From Litorimonas taeanensis (lineage in GTDB: Bacteria > Pseudomonadota > Alphaproteobacteria > Caulobacterales > Maricaulaceae): a stretch of 64,000 bases of DNA. Under the pieces are notes generated by a model, which did not search any database, was not told the DNA's origin, and saw only the letters and a program-made list of their open reading frames with translations. This document shows positions 1-7,428 of the stretch, piece by piece; the first letter of the stretch is position 1; every line of letters starts with the position of its first letter. The stretch is from NCBI RefSeq assembly GCF_003634015.1, contig NZ_RBII01000002.1, positions 709,597 to 773,596 on the forward strand, read 5' to 3'. A program made the translations under genes and the position numbers.

Positions 1-1970
1 TCAACAGGAACAGAGGGCCCGGCTTGTTTAAGTGTCTTGTTACGCTCATCGGTCAAAGCTTTCACCTTGCCCCAATATTCGCCAGCCACAACGATTTGTC
101 CTCGTTTTAACGTACCACGCTTAACGAGAAGCGTTGATACAGGGCCGCGGCCTTTTTCGATCTTAGATTCAATAACCAAACCATCAGCATTGCGCGTTGG
201 GTTGGCTTTTAAATCCATCAACTCTGCTTGCAACGTAATCGCTTCTGCCAGTTCTGCTAAACCTGTCTTTTTCAAGGCGGAGACTTGAACAGCCTGTGTT
301 TCACCAGACATGCTTTCGGTGATAACGCTATGCTGTAAGAGGTCGGTTTCAACTTTCTGCGGATTCGCTTCATAGGCATCCATTTTGTTAATGGCGACAA
401 TAATTGGCTTATCTGCAGCTTGTGCATATTTAATCGATTCAATCGTTTGCGGCATAATGCCATCATCAGCAGCAACAACAAGGACGACAATATCTACGGC
501 TTCGGCGCCGCGTGTCCGCATTTCAGAGAAAGCCGCATGTCCTGGCGTATCCAATACTGTGATGGTTTCGCCTGATTTTAGTTTCAGCTGATACGCACCA
601 ATATGTTGTGTAATGCCGCCCGCTTCGCCAGAGGCAACATCTGTTGAACGTAAGGCATCCAAGAGCGAAGTTTTACCGTGGTCAACATGACCCATAACGG
701 CAATGACAGGGGCTCTAGGTTTGCGATCTTTTTCGTCTGATGGCGTGTCATCAATGATAAAGTTTTCTTCAACATCAGAGGCCGCCACACGTTTGACTGT
801 GTGACCAAAATCTTCAACGATGAGCTGCGCTGTATCAGCGTCTAGCATATCGTTAATATTCATCATCTGGCCTTGCTGCATCAGATATTTCACAACATCT
901 GCGCCGCGCTCTGCCATACGGTTGGCCAAATCGCCGACCGAGATAACTTCGGGAATGGTGACTTCACGTTGCACCTTCTCACGAGAGGCATTTCCGCCGC
1001 GTTGACGCTGCTTTTCGCGTTCACGGGCACGTTTCATAGAGGCAAGTGAGCGTTGGCGTTCGTCATCACCAGACAAAGCTGAAACGATGGTTAGCTTGCC
1101 GCGGCGGCGTTTTTGTTCGCCCTTGGAACGGGTGGGCGGTGGCATATTGCCCCGCTTTTTCTTGACGCGTCCGCCGGCCTTTTCAAGCTCGGTCATATCC
1201 TCAGAGGATGTTTCATTTCGATTCAAAGGTGAGCCGACTGGCTTGCGAGCATTGCGCGCTTCGGCTTCTTTCTTTTGACGTTCTTCTTCTTCTTTTTCAA
1301 GACGGCGTAGTTCAGCTTCTTCTTCTTCGCGCTTTTTACGCTCCAAAGCTTCACGCTCATCTTTCATACGCTGTTGGCGTTCCGCTTCTTCAGCACGTCT
1401 ACGAGCTTGGCGTTCTGCCTGTTCAGCTTGCGCTTTTTGTAGGGCCTCTTGGCGTTTCTTATATTCAGCAACGGATAAACCGAGCGCGCGGGCCGCTTCT
1501 TTTACATCAATGGGTTTTGGCGGCGGCGGGGCTAAAGCGGGTTTTAATTTTGGCGCTGGAGCTTTAGGCTTTGGCGCAGCTTCAACAGCTTTGGGCTTTT
1601 CAGGGGCCTTTGTTTCTGTTTTCGCTTCAACCTTAGGGGCTGGCTCTGCTTTAGGGACAGGTGTTTCCGGCACTTCAACCTTATTAGAAGAAACACGAGG
1701 AATAGGCGCTGGCCGTGCAATATTTGGTACGACAGGTTTTGTTTCGCCTGTGCTGGCGTTCTCTTGCCCCTTATTGATCGGCGCAATATTAGGCTTAATT
1801 TTTGGTGTGGCTTTGGCCGCACCCGCCTGTTTCGTACCAGGACGGACGAGGATTTTCTTTTTCTTTTCGACAACAACGGCAGAACTTCGTCCGCGTGCTG
1901 GTCGCGCTCCGCCTTTGTTCAATGTCAAAGGTCGGCGGGCTGGTTTTTTATCAGATGTATCGTTCATCAT
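1..1970 (-). CDS. infB: Translation initiation factor IF-2 (5' part, runs off the left edge)
   Basis: IF-2 is the GTPase that brings initiator tRNA to the 30S subunit and promotes 50S joining. About 656 codons are present; the C-terminal domains lie beyond the edge. The first ~420 residues are a long Lys/Ala/Glu/Pro-rich extension with a charged, probably coiled-coil stretch, typical of alphaproteobacterial IF-2. The G domain follows, with G1 GHVDHGKT near residue 427, the DTPGH switch and NKMD near 528, then the start of domain II. Two adjacent ATGs (1970 and 1967) are possible starts; neither has a strong ribosome-binding site. It is the last visible gene of rimP-nusA-ylxR-infB, 135 bases after ylxR. 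Identity is certain; only the exact start is open. Confidence 0.97.
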   Translation of the reverse strand, partial: MMNDTSDKKPARRPLTLNKGGARPARGRSSAVVVEKKKKILVRPGTKQAGAAKATPKIKPNIAPINKGQENASTGETKPVVPNIARPAPIPRVSSNKVEVPETPVPKAEPAPKVEAKTETKAPEKPKAVEAAPKPKAPAPKLKPALAPPPPKPIDVKEAARALGLSVAEYKKRQEALQKAQAEQAERQARRRAEEAERQQRMKDEREALERKKREEEEAELRRLEKEEEERQKKEAEARNARKPVGSPLNRNETSSEDMTELEKAGGRVKKKRGNMPPPTRSKGEQKRRRGKLTIVSALSGDDERQRSLASMKRAREREKQRQRGGNASREKVQREVTIPEVISVGDLANRMAERGADVVKYLMQQGQMMNINDMLDADTAQLIVEDFGHTVKRVAASDVEENFIIDDTPSDEKDRKPRAPVIAVMGHVDHGKTSLLDALRSTDVASGEAGGITQHIGAYQLKLKSGETITVLDTPGHAAFSEMRTRGAEAVDIVVLVVAADDGIMPQTIESIKYAQAADKPIIVAINKMDAYEANPQKVETDLLQHSVITESMSGETQAVQVSALKKTGLAELAEAITLQAELMDLKANPTRNADGLVIESKIEKGRGPVSTLLVKRGTLKRGQIVVAGEYWGKVKALTDERNKTLKQAGPSVPV

Positions 1971-2105
1971 TTTCTTTCAGTTGAAGGGGACGGTCATAAC
2001 TCCGCTGCCTTCTTTATCGTCCCAATTTCTCTTGGGCCTTTTCGAGCGCGTAACCTAACGGTCATGCGTACTATTTCAACTCTCAAAAGCGGCTGTTTTG
2101 CTGCT

Positions 2106-2828
2106 TTATGACTCTTTCTTTTTCACTTCATGGTCGTAATCGTCCCAATCCGTAGGGATAAGAGGTACAAACCCCGAAAGCCTCTCGGCTTCGAGTCTTA
2201 AGCGTTTGCAGAGCTTACCCCGTTTAATGCCTGCGTGGACCATTTTATCACGCCCAAAACAGTCCCCTAATTCATAGGCTGTGAAACATCCAATCGTTGT
2301 GGGATCAGATAGTTCCAATTCTCTTGCAATAGCGCGAGACAAGGTACGGATTTTGCCGCGCCCATCAGCTGCGCCGTCGCGGGCTTCAACACGAAGGCCT
2401 AAGACGCCTTCACGTGCCATCCCAATGACTTGGTCATAGCCCATCGCAATATTAGCGGATTTTTTAGCCATTGATAGGAGCCCCAATACGGAGCGCTTCA
2501 AACCCGCCTCAACTTGACCCTCTAGGTCATCAGGCATTTTGACCTGAGATTTAAAACCTCTTGCGAAGGCTTTAGATTTAATCGCTTTTTGTAATAATTC
2601 AAGATTAGCACTAACCCAAACGCCGCGCCCTGGTAACTTTCCGGCAATGTCAGGCACGACCATATTGTCCGGCCCTTTGACGAACCGAACCATATCTTTC
2701 GGGTCCCGAACTTCGCCCAAGGCTACGCATCGGCGTTCTTTTGATTTATGACCCCGCCTGTCGGGGCCATATTCAAGTTCTTCTTCCGAAAGGTTTTCGT
2801 TATTCGCAATGTCGGTGGGCGTTCTCAT
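2106..2828 (-). CDS. ylxR: YlxR-family RNA-binding protein fused to an L7Ae-like domain
   Basis: The N-terminal DUF448/YlxR domain (about residues 25-105) has the family signatures RRCV at 32-35 and GRGVWV at 67-72. The remainder (about 110-225) resembles the L7Ae/L30e/YlxQ fold, a fusion common in alphaproteobacteria where Gram-positives have two separate genes. The family is thought to bind RNA; YlxR has been linked to RNase P and to transcription control in Gram-positives, but its role here is inferred. It lies between nusA (20 bases upstream) and infB, its conserved place, so it is probably co-transcribed with the initiation and elongation machinery. At 240 residues it has the usual length of the fused form. 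Confidence 0.9.
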   Translation of the reverse strand: MRTPTDIANNENLSEEELEYGPDRRGHKSKERRCVALGEVRDPKDMVRFVKGPDNMVVPDIAGKLPGRGVWVSANLELLQKAIKSKAFARGFKSQVKMPDDLEGQVEAGLKRSVLGLLSMAKKSANIAMGYDQVIGMAREGVLGLRVEARDGAADGRGKIRTLSRAIARELELSDPTTIGCFTAYELGDCFGRDKMVHAGIKRGKLCKRLRLEAERLSGFVPLIPTDWDDYDHEVKKKES

Positions 2829-2848
2829 TGTGGCCCCCGGATCGCGCG

Positions 2849-4495
2849 TTACGCGCCCTCAAAAAGAGTTTCGGCAGTGATGACAGGGTTGCCATCCTCA
2901 TCAAGTTCAGCTTCTTCCTCTTCTTCGAGTGCTGAAGCTTCAATCCAGCCAGCTTTCACGCGGGCTTGCATGATAAGGTTTGTTGCCTCTTCATTTGTAA
3001 GGCCCATATGCTCAATCATACCATCTTCATGAATACGTTCACCGTCTTTATATTCAGTGTAACCGTTCAAATCATCAGGCACGAGTCCGGCGACATCTTC
3101 GACCGTTTTGATCTCATTTTCACCAAAGATAACAGCCATAGGCAGAGTGACACCTTCGATTTCCAGAACATCATCCTCAACACCTGTTTTGATACGGGCT
3201 TGATTTTGCTCTTCTGCGATACGGTCAAGATATTCACGCGCACGCGCCTGAAGTTCCTCAGCCGTTTCATCATCAAACCCATCAATAGACGTTAGGTCAT
3301 CCAGCGCCACATAGCCGACTTCTTCCATAGTTTCGAAGCCTTCAGAAACGAGAAGCTGCGCCACCATTTCGTCGACATCCAAGCCTTCCATGAAGAGACT
3401 AGAGCGCTCTGCAAACTCTTTCTGACGACGCTCTGACTCTTGAGCTTCTGTTAAGATGTCCAAAGCCCAGCCTGAAAGCTGTGATGCGAGACGCACATTC
3501 TGCCCACGGCGGCCAATGGCCAGTGATAATTGGTCTTCTGGAACCACAACTTCGATACGCTCATTGGCTTCATCAATGACGACTTTAGTGACTTCAGCGG
3601 GTTGCAAGGCATTGACGATGAAGGCCCCCATATCTTCTGTGTAAGGAATGATATCAATACGCTCACCTTGAAGCTCATTAACAACAGCCTGAACACGTGA
3701 ACCGCGCATACCCACACAAGCCCCAACAGGGTCGATAGAACTATCAGATGAGTAAACTGCGATTTTGGCACGAGAGCCTGGATCACGTGCAACTGAGACG
3801 ATTTGGATAACGCCTTCATAGACTTCTGGAACTTCTTGGGCAAAGAGTTGAGCCATAAATTGTGGGTGCGCGCGAGATAGGAAGATTTGTGATCCACGCG
3901 GTTCTTCGCGAACATCCATAATATATGCGCGAATCCGATCGCCTGACTTTACATTTTCTCGGGGCAACGCTTGGTCTCGGCGAATAACGCCTTCGGCGCG
4001 GCCTAGATCCACAATAATGTGACCATATTCAACACGTTTGACGATACCATTGATGATTTCGCCAATACGATCTTTAAATTCAAGATATTGACGGGCCCGC
4101 TCGGCATCGCGGATTTTACCCATGATGATTTGCTTGGACATTTGGGCTTGTACACGGCCAAACTCAAGGGGCGGCAGGTCTGTTGTGATAAGGTCACCCG
4201 CCACTGCGTCAGGATTATCCATTTTTGCTGTTGAAAGGGCGACTTCTGTTGTTTCGTTTTCAAGCGCTTCGTCTTCGACAACCGTGATGACCCGGCGGAG
4301 ACTTTGTTCGCCTGTTACGGGGTCGAGCTTTGCTCGAATATCAAGCTCAGAACCATAACGCAGACGAGCGGCTTTTTGGATGGCCTCTTCAATGGCTTCC
4401 AAAACGATAGCTTGATCGATGGATTTTTCGTCAGCAACAGCTTTTGCAATCATCAAAAGCTCAAGTTTATTAGCAGCAATTCCGTTCGTGGACAT
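2849..4495 (-). CDS. nusA: Transcription termination/antitermination factor NusA
   Basis: NusA binds RNA polymerase and nascent RNA and modulates pausing, termination and rRNA antitermination. The order is complete: an N-terminal polymerase-binding domain (1-140), an S1 domain (about 145-210), two KH domains with GxxG loops GMRG at 262-265 and GRRG at 328-331, then helix-hairpin-helix/acidic repeats to about residue 520 and a very acidic tail. The start ATG overlaps the rimP TAA by one base (TAATG), which suggests translational coupling. A length of 548 residues matches alphaproteobacterial NusA. Confidence 0.98.
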   Translation of the reverse strand: MSTNGIAANKLELLMIAKAVADEKSIDQAIVLEAIEEAIQKAARLRYGSELDIRAKLDPVTGEQSLRRVITVVEDEALENETTEVALSTAKMDNPDAVAGDLITTDLPPLEFGRVQAQMSKQIIMGKIRDAERARQYLEFKDRIGEIINGIVKRVEYGHIIVDLGRAEGVIRRDQALPRENVKSGDRIRAYIMDVREEPRGSQIFLSRAHPQFMAQLFAQEVPEVYEGVIQIVSVARDPGSRAKIAVYSSDSSIDPVGACVGMRGSRVQAVVNELQGERIDIIPYTEDMGAFIVNALQPAEVTKVVIDEANERIEVVVPEDQLSLAIGRRGQNVRLASQLSGWALDILTEAQESERRQKEFAERSSLFMEGLDVDEMVAQLLVSEGFETMEEVGYVALDDLTSIDGFDDETAEELQARAREYLDRIAEEQNQARIKTGVEDDVLEIEGVTLPMAVIFGENEIKTVEDVAGLVPDDLNGYTEYKDGERIHEDGMIEHMGLTNEEATNLIMQARVKAGWIEASALEEEEEAELDEDGNPVITAETLFEGA

Positions 4496-5049
4496 TATGT
4501 GTCTCCATTTTCGGGTGTGGTATTCGTGTTGAGTTTAGCGGCGTCTTTTGCTTTTTGCCCGGCTTCAATAAGGGCGTCAGTAATTTGTAATTTCGCTTCG
4601 GAGATCCAGTCAAAGGGAATAGAGGCCGTACTGTCCGGTTCGTTTTCTAAATTGATGTCAACGTCATTGCCATCAACACCTGCCAATACGCCGCGAAAGC
4701 GTTTGCGGCCTTCGACTAATCGGTCGAGTTCAATTTTGGCGTGATAGCCTTCATAGGTTTCAAAGTCTTTGAGGTCCGTGAGCGGGCGATCAAGACCTGG
4801 CGAGCTGACCTCAAGAATATAGGCATCTGAAATTGGGTCTTCGACTTCCATTAAAGCTGACAATTCACGCGATAAAGCTTCGCAATTCTCGACAGCCATT
4901 AAACCATCGCTTTTGCGTTCGGCCATGATTTGCACGGTTTTACGCTTGCCCGCCATCACGCGCACACGGACAATATTTAGACCCAAATCTTCAGCAATGG
5001 GTTCGGCAAGGGCGAGTACGCGCTCATCTGTATGTGTTTTTGTTTTCAT
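4495..5049 (-). CDS. rimP: Ribosome maturation factor RimP
   Basis: RimP assists maturation of the 30S subunit. The family motif LEVSSPGLDRPL lies at residues 79-90 and the N-terminal domain matches in order and length; the C-terminal SH3-like domain runs to about residue 155, followed by a polar tail. It is the first gene of rimP-nusA-ylxR-infB, with its stop overlapping the nusA start. The 270 bases upstream hold a candidate promoter and a strong intrinsic terminator, so expression of the whole operon may be set there. The ATG at 5049 is the first plausible start. Confidence 0.95.
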   Translation of the reverse strand: MKTKTHTDERVLALAEPIAEDLGLNIVRVRVMAGKRKTVQIMAERKSDGLMAVENCEALSRELSALMEVEDPISDAYILEVSSPGLDRPLTDLKDFETYEGYHAKIELDRLVEGRKRFRGVLAGVDGNDVDINLENEPDSTASIPFDWISEAKLQITDALIEAGQKAKDAAKLNTNTTPENGDT

Positions 5050-5147
5050 ATATTATGGTGTTCTATATCGTATTCGAAATCTCTTAACCGACGCGGTGCC
5101 CAGGATGAAATCACAGTTTTATGTCGGGCTGAAAGAAACTCAGACAT

Positions 5148-5172
5148 AAAAAAAACGGCCCCGCTGGGGCCG
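5148..5172 (-). terminator. Strong intrinsic terminator upstream of rimP
   Basis: On the minus strand a perfect 7-bp all-GC stem (CGGCCCC/GGGGCCG, 3-base loop, 5156-5172) is followed by eight consecutive T (5155-5148). It sits about 150 bases after the stop of the phosphatase gene and 99 bases before the rimP start. It either ends the phosphatase transcript or acts as an attenuator or short-RNA terminator for the promoter at 5218-5246. Confidence 0.85.
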
Positions 5173-5217
5173 CCTGTTCCGCATCCTGTGCGGTTGGCGT
5201 TTTTTATCGTTAAGCCG

Positions 5218-5246
5218 TATTTAGAGTAAGACACCAAATTACGCAA
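5218..5246 (-). promoter_or_regulatory. Candidate sigma-70 type promoter for the rimP operon or a short leader RNA
   Basis: On the minus strand TTGCGT (5246-5241) and TAAATA (5223-5218) are separated by exactly 17 bases. Transcription would begin near 5211 and meet the terminator at 5172-5148 after roughly 60 bases. No comparably good promoter was seen between the terminator and rimP. The call rests on motif spacing only. Confidence 0.4.
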
Positions 5247-5267
5247 GCCTTTATAATGACCATTGTG

Positions 5268-5299
5268 CAGACGTTATAGATATACAAAATAAACGTCTG
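5268..5299. other. Inverted repeat just upstream of the candidate rimP promoter
   Basis: CAGACGTT (5268-5275) and AACGTCTG (5292-5299) are perfect 8-bp inverted arms around a 16-base AT-rich spacer. They lie between the phosphatase stop and the candidate -35 box. This could be an operator or a phosphatase transcript-end hairpin; it has no T-run. Confidence 0.35.
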
Positions 5300-5321
5300 T
5301 TAAGAGATGCCTTTAGGGGAC

Positions 5322-6053
5322 TTAGCGCCCAGGTCCCGGAACCGCCGCGCAAGGCTCGCCATACATAGCGCCTTGGTCAATGCAAAAGAATTTCCAACCT
5401 TTTACAGTCTCGGGTTTATCACCAATATTGTCGCCTATAAAAGCTATAACCTCGACATTTGGGTAACCTTGAGCCGCCAATATTTCTGGTACAAGGTTAA
5501 ACCGACTGGTTTTATCAGACCGTCCATTTGGTGAAGCCTTAGTCAATAAAACACGGAAATCTTCACTGCGCCTAAGGCCCAATGCGGCGAGGTTTTCTTC
5601 AGTCGCCAATTGTTCTGTGTCTCGGCGGTTTGTTACGAAGGCTACATGGCCGCCTAATTGATTTACAAAAGCAATAAACTCGGCCGCGCCCGGAACAAGG
5701 CTTGCCTGTTTTTTCTGAGTCCACTCATACCAGCTTACACTTGTGTAGCCTAAGCCGGCTTTGTCACGTGCCACTTGATACGCCACATTGTTCATTACGG
5801 TTTCATCAAGATCTAATATGACTGCCCAGCTTAGTGCGGAGTTTTTTTCGCTCTGAATTTTCACATACTCGGAGGCTTCCTCATAAACATCAAGAGCCTC
5901 TTGGCGCCAGTCAGGCGCGTGGGCGACCCATTCTGTGCTGGGCTTAAGAGATGATGTTTCATGGGTAGAAGTCGTCGTACACGCCGCCAGTCCTGTTGAA
6001 AGGCTAAATAAAAGGGATAAGGTTACTATATGCAAGGCAGGGCGTCGTTTCAT
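5322..6053 (-). CDS. Acid phosphatase lipoprotein of the e(P4)/class B HAD group
   Basis: The product begins with a lipoprotein signal ending in LAAC (Cys25), so it should be anchored in the envelope. The HAD elements are present: DLDET with the nucleophile Asp81, Thr141 of motif II in FVTNRRDTE, a Lys near 171-181, and the acidic motif IV IGDN at 206-209. This arrangement matches the HAD IIIB/e(P4) acid phosphatases, which dephosphorylate nucleotides and similar phosphomonoesters outside the cytoplasm; in Haemophilus e(P4) serves NAD uptake. The substrate here is unknown. GGAG sits 7 bases before the ATG. It separates trmB from rimP, which are often closer in related genomes, so it is probably an added gene. 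Confidence 0.85.
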   Translation of the reverse strand: MKRRPALHIVTLSLLFSLSTGLAACTTTSTHETSSLKPSTEWVAHAPDWRQEALDVYEEASEYVKIQSEKNSALSWAVILDLDETVMNNVAYQVARDKAGLGYTSVSWYEWTQKKQASLVPGAAEFIAFVNQLGGHVAFVTNRRDTEQLATEENLAALGLRRSEDFRVLLTKASPNGRSDKTSRFNLVPEILAAQGYPNVEVIAFIGDNIGDKPETVKGWKFFCIDQGAMYGEPCAAVPGPGR

Positions 6054-6107
6054 TTAAGTCTCCATTCTTCGTGTTAATTGCTACAAAGCCCATTCAGCCT
6101 TGTTATC

Positions 6108-6830
6108 TTATTTTCGAATAAACGTGAAATAATGGCACTCTCGACCTTCACGTTTTGCCTTGGCTTCATAGCGAGTAGGGCACCAATCAGCGGGCGGAAC
6201 GCGCCAGTCATCTTTAGAGGTGGCTGGCCACTCAAACCCACCATGTTTGTGAATGCGGGTTATTGTCCAGTCTACATAATGGATAATGTCGCTTGCAAAA
6301 CGGAACTCATGCCCCGGCTTTAACACGCGATGAATTTCATTTAAAAAGGCTTCATTGATAAGGCGCCGTTTATGGTGCCGGGTTTTTCGCCAAGGGTCAG
6401 GAAATAAAACAAAGACTTTTTCGAGGCTAGCATTAGGTAAGGCTGCAAGAACGTCGCGTACATCCCCGTGATGAATGCTGATGTTTGAGGTGTTATCTGT
6501 GATGATGCCATCAACAGCTTTAACAACACCGTTTAAAAATGGCTCTGCCCCTAATAGATGAATATCAGGGTTGTTGCGCCCTTGATGCAAAAGGTGATCA
6601 GCACCGCCAAAACCGATTTCGAGCCAAAGCGGTTTATTAATTTTGCTATGCCCATCTTTTACGTCCCATTCGAGTTTGGGAAAATGGGTTTCCATCATGT
6701 CTAATTGTTTCGGACTTAAGGGCCGCCCTTTAGCGCGCCCAAATGTACGAAAACGGTCTTTATCTCGGAAATATATTTTCCGATCTGAAGATTGAGGTTT
6801 GGATGGATTTGACGATTCAGAATGTGTCAT
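6108..6830 (-). CDS. trmB: tRNA (guanine-N7-)-methyltransferase TrmB
   Basis: TrmB uses S-adenosylmethionine to methylate G46 in the tRNA variable loop. The SAM-binding motif LEIGFGGADH is at residues 70-79 and the family signature FPDPWRKTRHHKRR at 143-156. The C-terminal segment GGFEWPATSKDDW and the TRYEAKAKREG motif also match. At 240 residues the length is normal. It lies in the conserved alphaproteobacterial stretch between the lnt/XRE pair and rimP. metK, commonly found in this neighbourhood, is not present here. Confidence 0.95.
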   Translation of the reverse strand: MTHSESSNPSKPQSSDRKIYFRDKDRFRTFGRAKGRPLSPKQLDMMETHFPKLEWDVKDGHSKINKPLWLEIGFGGADHLLHQGRNNPDIHLLGAEPFLNGVVKAVDGIITDNTSNISIHHGDVRDVLAALPNASLEKVFVLFPDPWRKTRHHKRRLINEAFLNEIHRVLKPGHEFRFASDIIHYVDWTITRIHKHGGFEWPATSKDDWRVPPADWCPTRYEAKAKREGRECHYFTFIRK

Positions 6831-6881
6831 GGCGGCGCTTTAGCGTGCCGTCCAAGATATTTCTAGCGTCTTATAAATATA

Positions 6882-6926
6882 TTGCGCCAACACAGGAGCT
6901 GTATTGAGGAGAGATTGTTGGCGCAA
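6882..6926 (-). other. 11-bp hairpin between the XRE gene and trmB with CUCCU motifs in its loop
   Basis: TTGCGCCAACA (6882-6892) and TGTTGGCGCAA (6916-6926) are perfect inverted arms around a 23-base loop. Read on the minus strand, as the 3' untranslated part of the XRE mRNA, the loop contains TCTCCTC and GCTCCTG, which resemble anti-Shine-Dalgarno sequences. After the stem the minus strand is AT-rich but has no clean T-run, so it is at best a weak terminator. Confidence 0.5.
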
Positions 6927-6941
6927 GTAATGTAAGAATAA

Positions 6942-7379
6942 TTAGTCGTCACTATCTGTTGAGTCTTTGGCCATAGCGCGCGCCAATTCTAACAGTTGGC
7001 GTCTGACAGATTTAGACCGAATTTGACTCACGGCTTTAGCCAAGGCTACACCGTCTGTACTGTTGATAAATTCATAGACAATCGGCATTTGGTCATCTTC
7101 TGCAAATTCACCATTGGCAAAGTCATCGGATAAGCCGTCAAAAAAGAAATTGATTGGAACCTCTAAGACTTCAGAGATTTTCCAAAGGCGGCTAGCTCCA
7201 ACGCGATTTGAACCGCGCTCATATTTTTGCACTTGTTGGAATGTGACACCTAATTTATCGCCAAGTTTCTCTTGGCTCATCTTTAAAACTTGTCGTCGAA
7301 GTCTTACACGTGTGCCAACATGCACGTCTACCGGATTGGCAGCGCGCGGCGCGTGTTTTGGATCTTTCACTGTTGTCAT
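6942..7379 (-). CDS. XRE-family helix-turn-helix regulator
   Basis: Residues 21-80 form a Cro/C1-type domain with the typical sequence RLRRQVLKMSQEKLGDKLGV, then TFQQVQKYERGSNR. The rest is an acidic linker and a helical tail (VRRQLLELARAM). Proteins of this size and sequence are found next to lnt in many alphaproteobacteria, so it is a conserved chromosomal regulator, not a phage repressor. Targets are unknown. It follows lnt by 49 bases and may be co-transcribed. The hairpin at 6882-6926 ends its gap to trmB. Confidence 0.85.
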   Translation of the reverse strand: MTTVKDPKHAPRAANPVDVHVGTRVRLRRQVLKMSQEKLGDKLGVTFQQVQKYERGSNRVGASRLWKISEVLEVPINFFFDGLSDDFANGEFAEDDQMPIVYEFINSTDGVALAKAVSQIRSKSVRRQLLELARAMAKDSTDSDD

Positions 7380-7428
7380 CCTTGTTATGTTCGGTGCCGA
7401 GGTGCCCCCACCGTCAAGTTCGAACGAT

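Noticed and set aside
1150-1920. Low-complexity Lys/Glu/Ala/Pro-rich stretch considered as a repeat or separate gene
   Set aside because: It is the normal extended N-terminal region of alphaproteobacterial IF-2, in frame with the G domain. Open frames on the other strand here are by-products of its composition.
5046-5246. 66-codon open frame between the phosphatase gene and rimP, considered as a leader peptide or small gene
   Set aside because: It runs through the GC-rich terminator, has no good ribosome-binding site and resembles no known protein.
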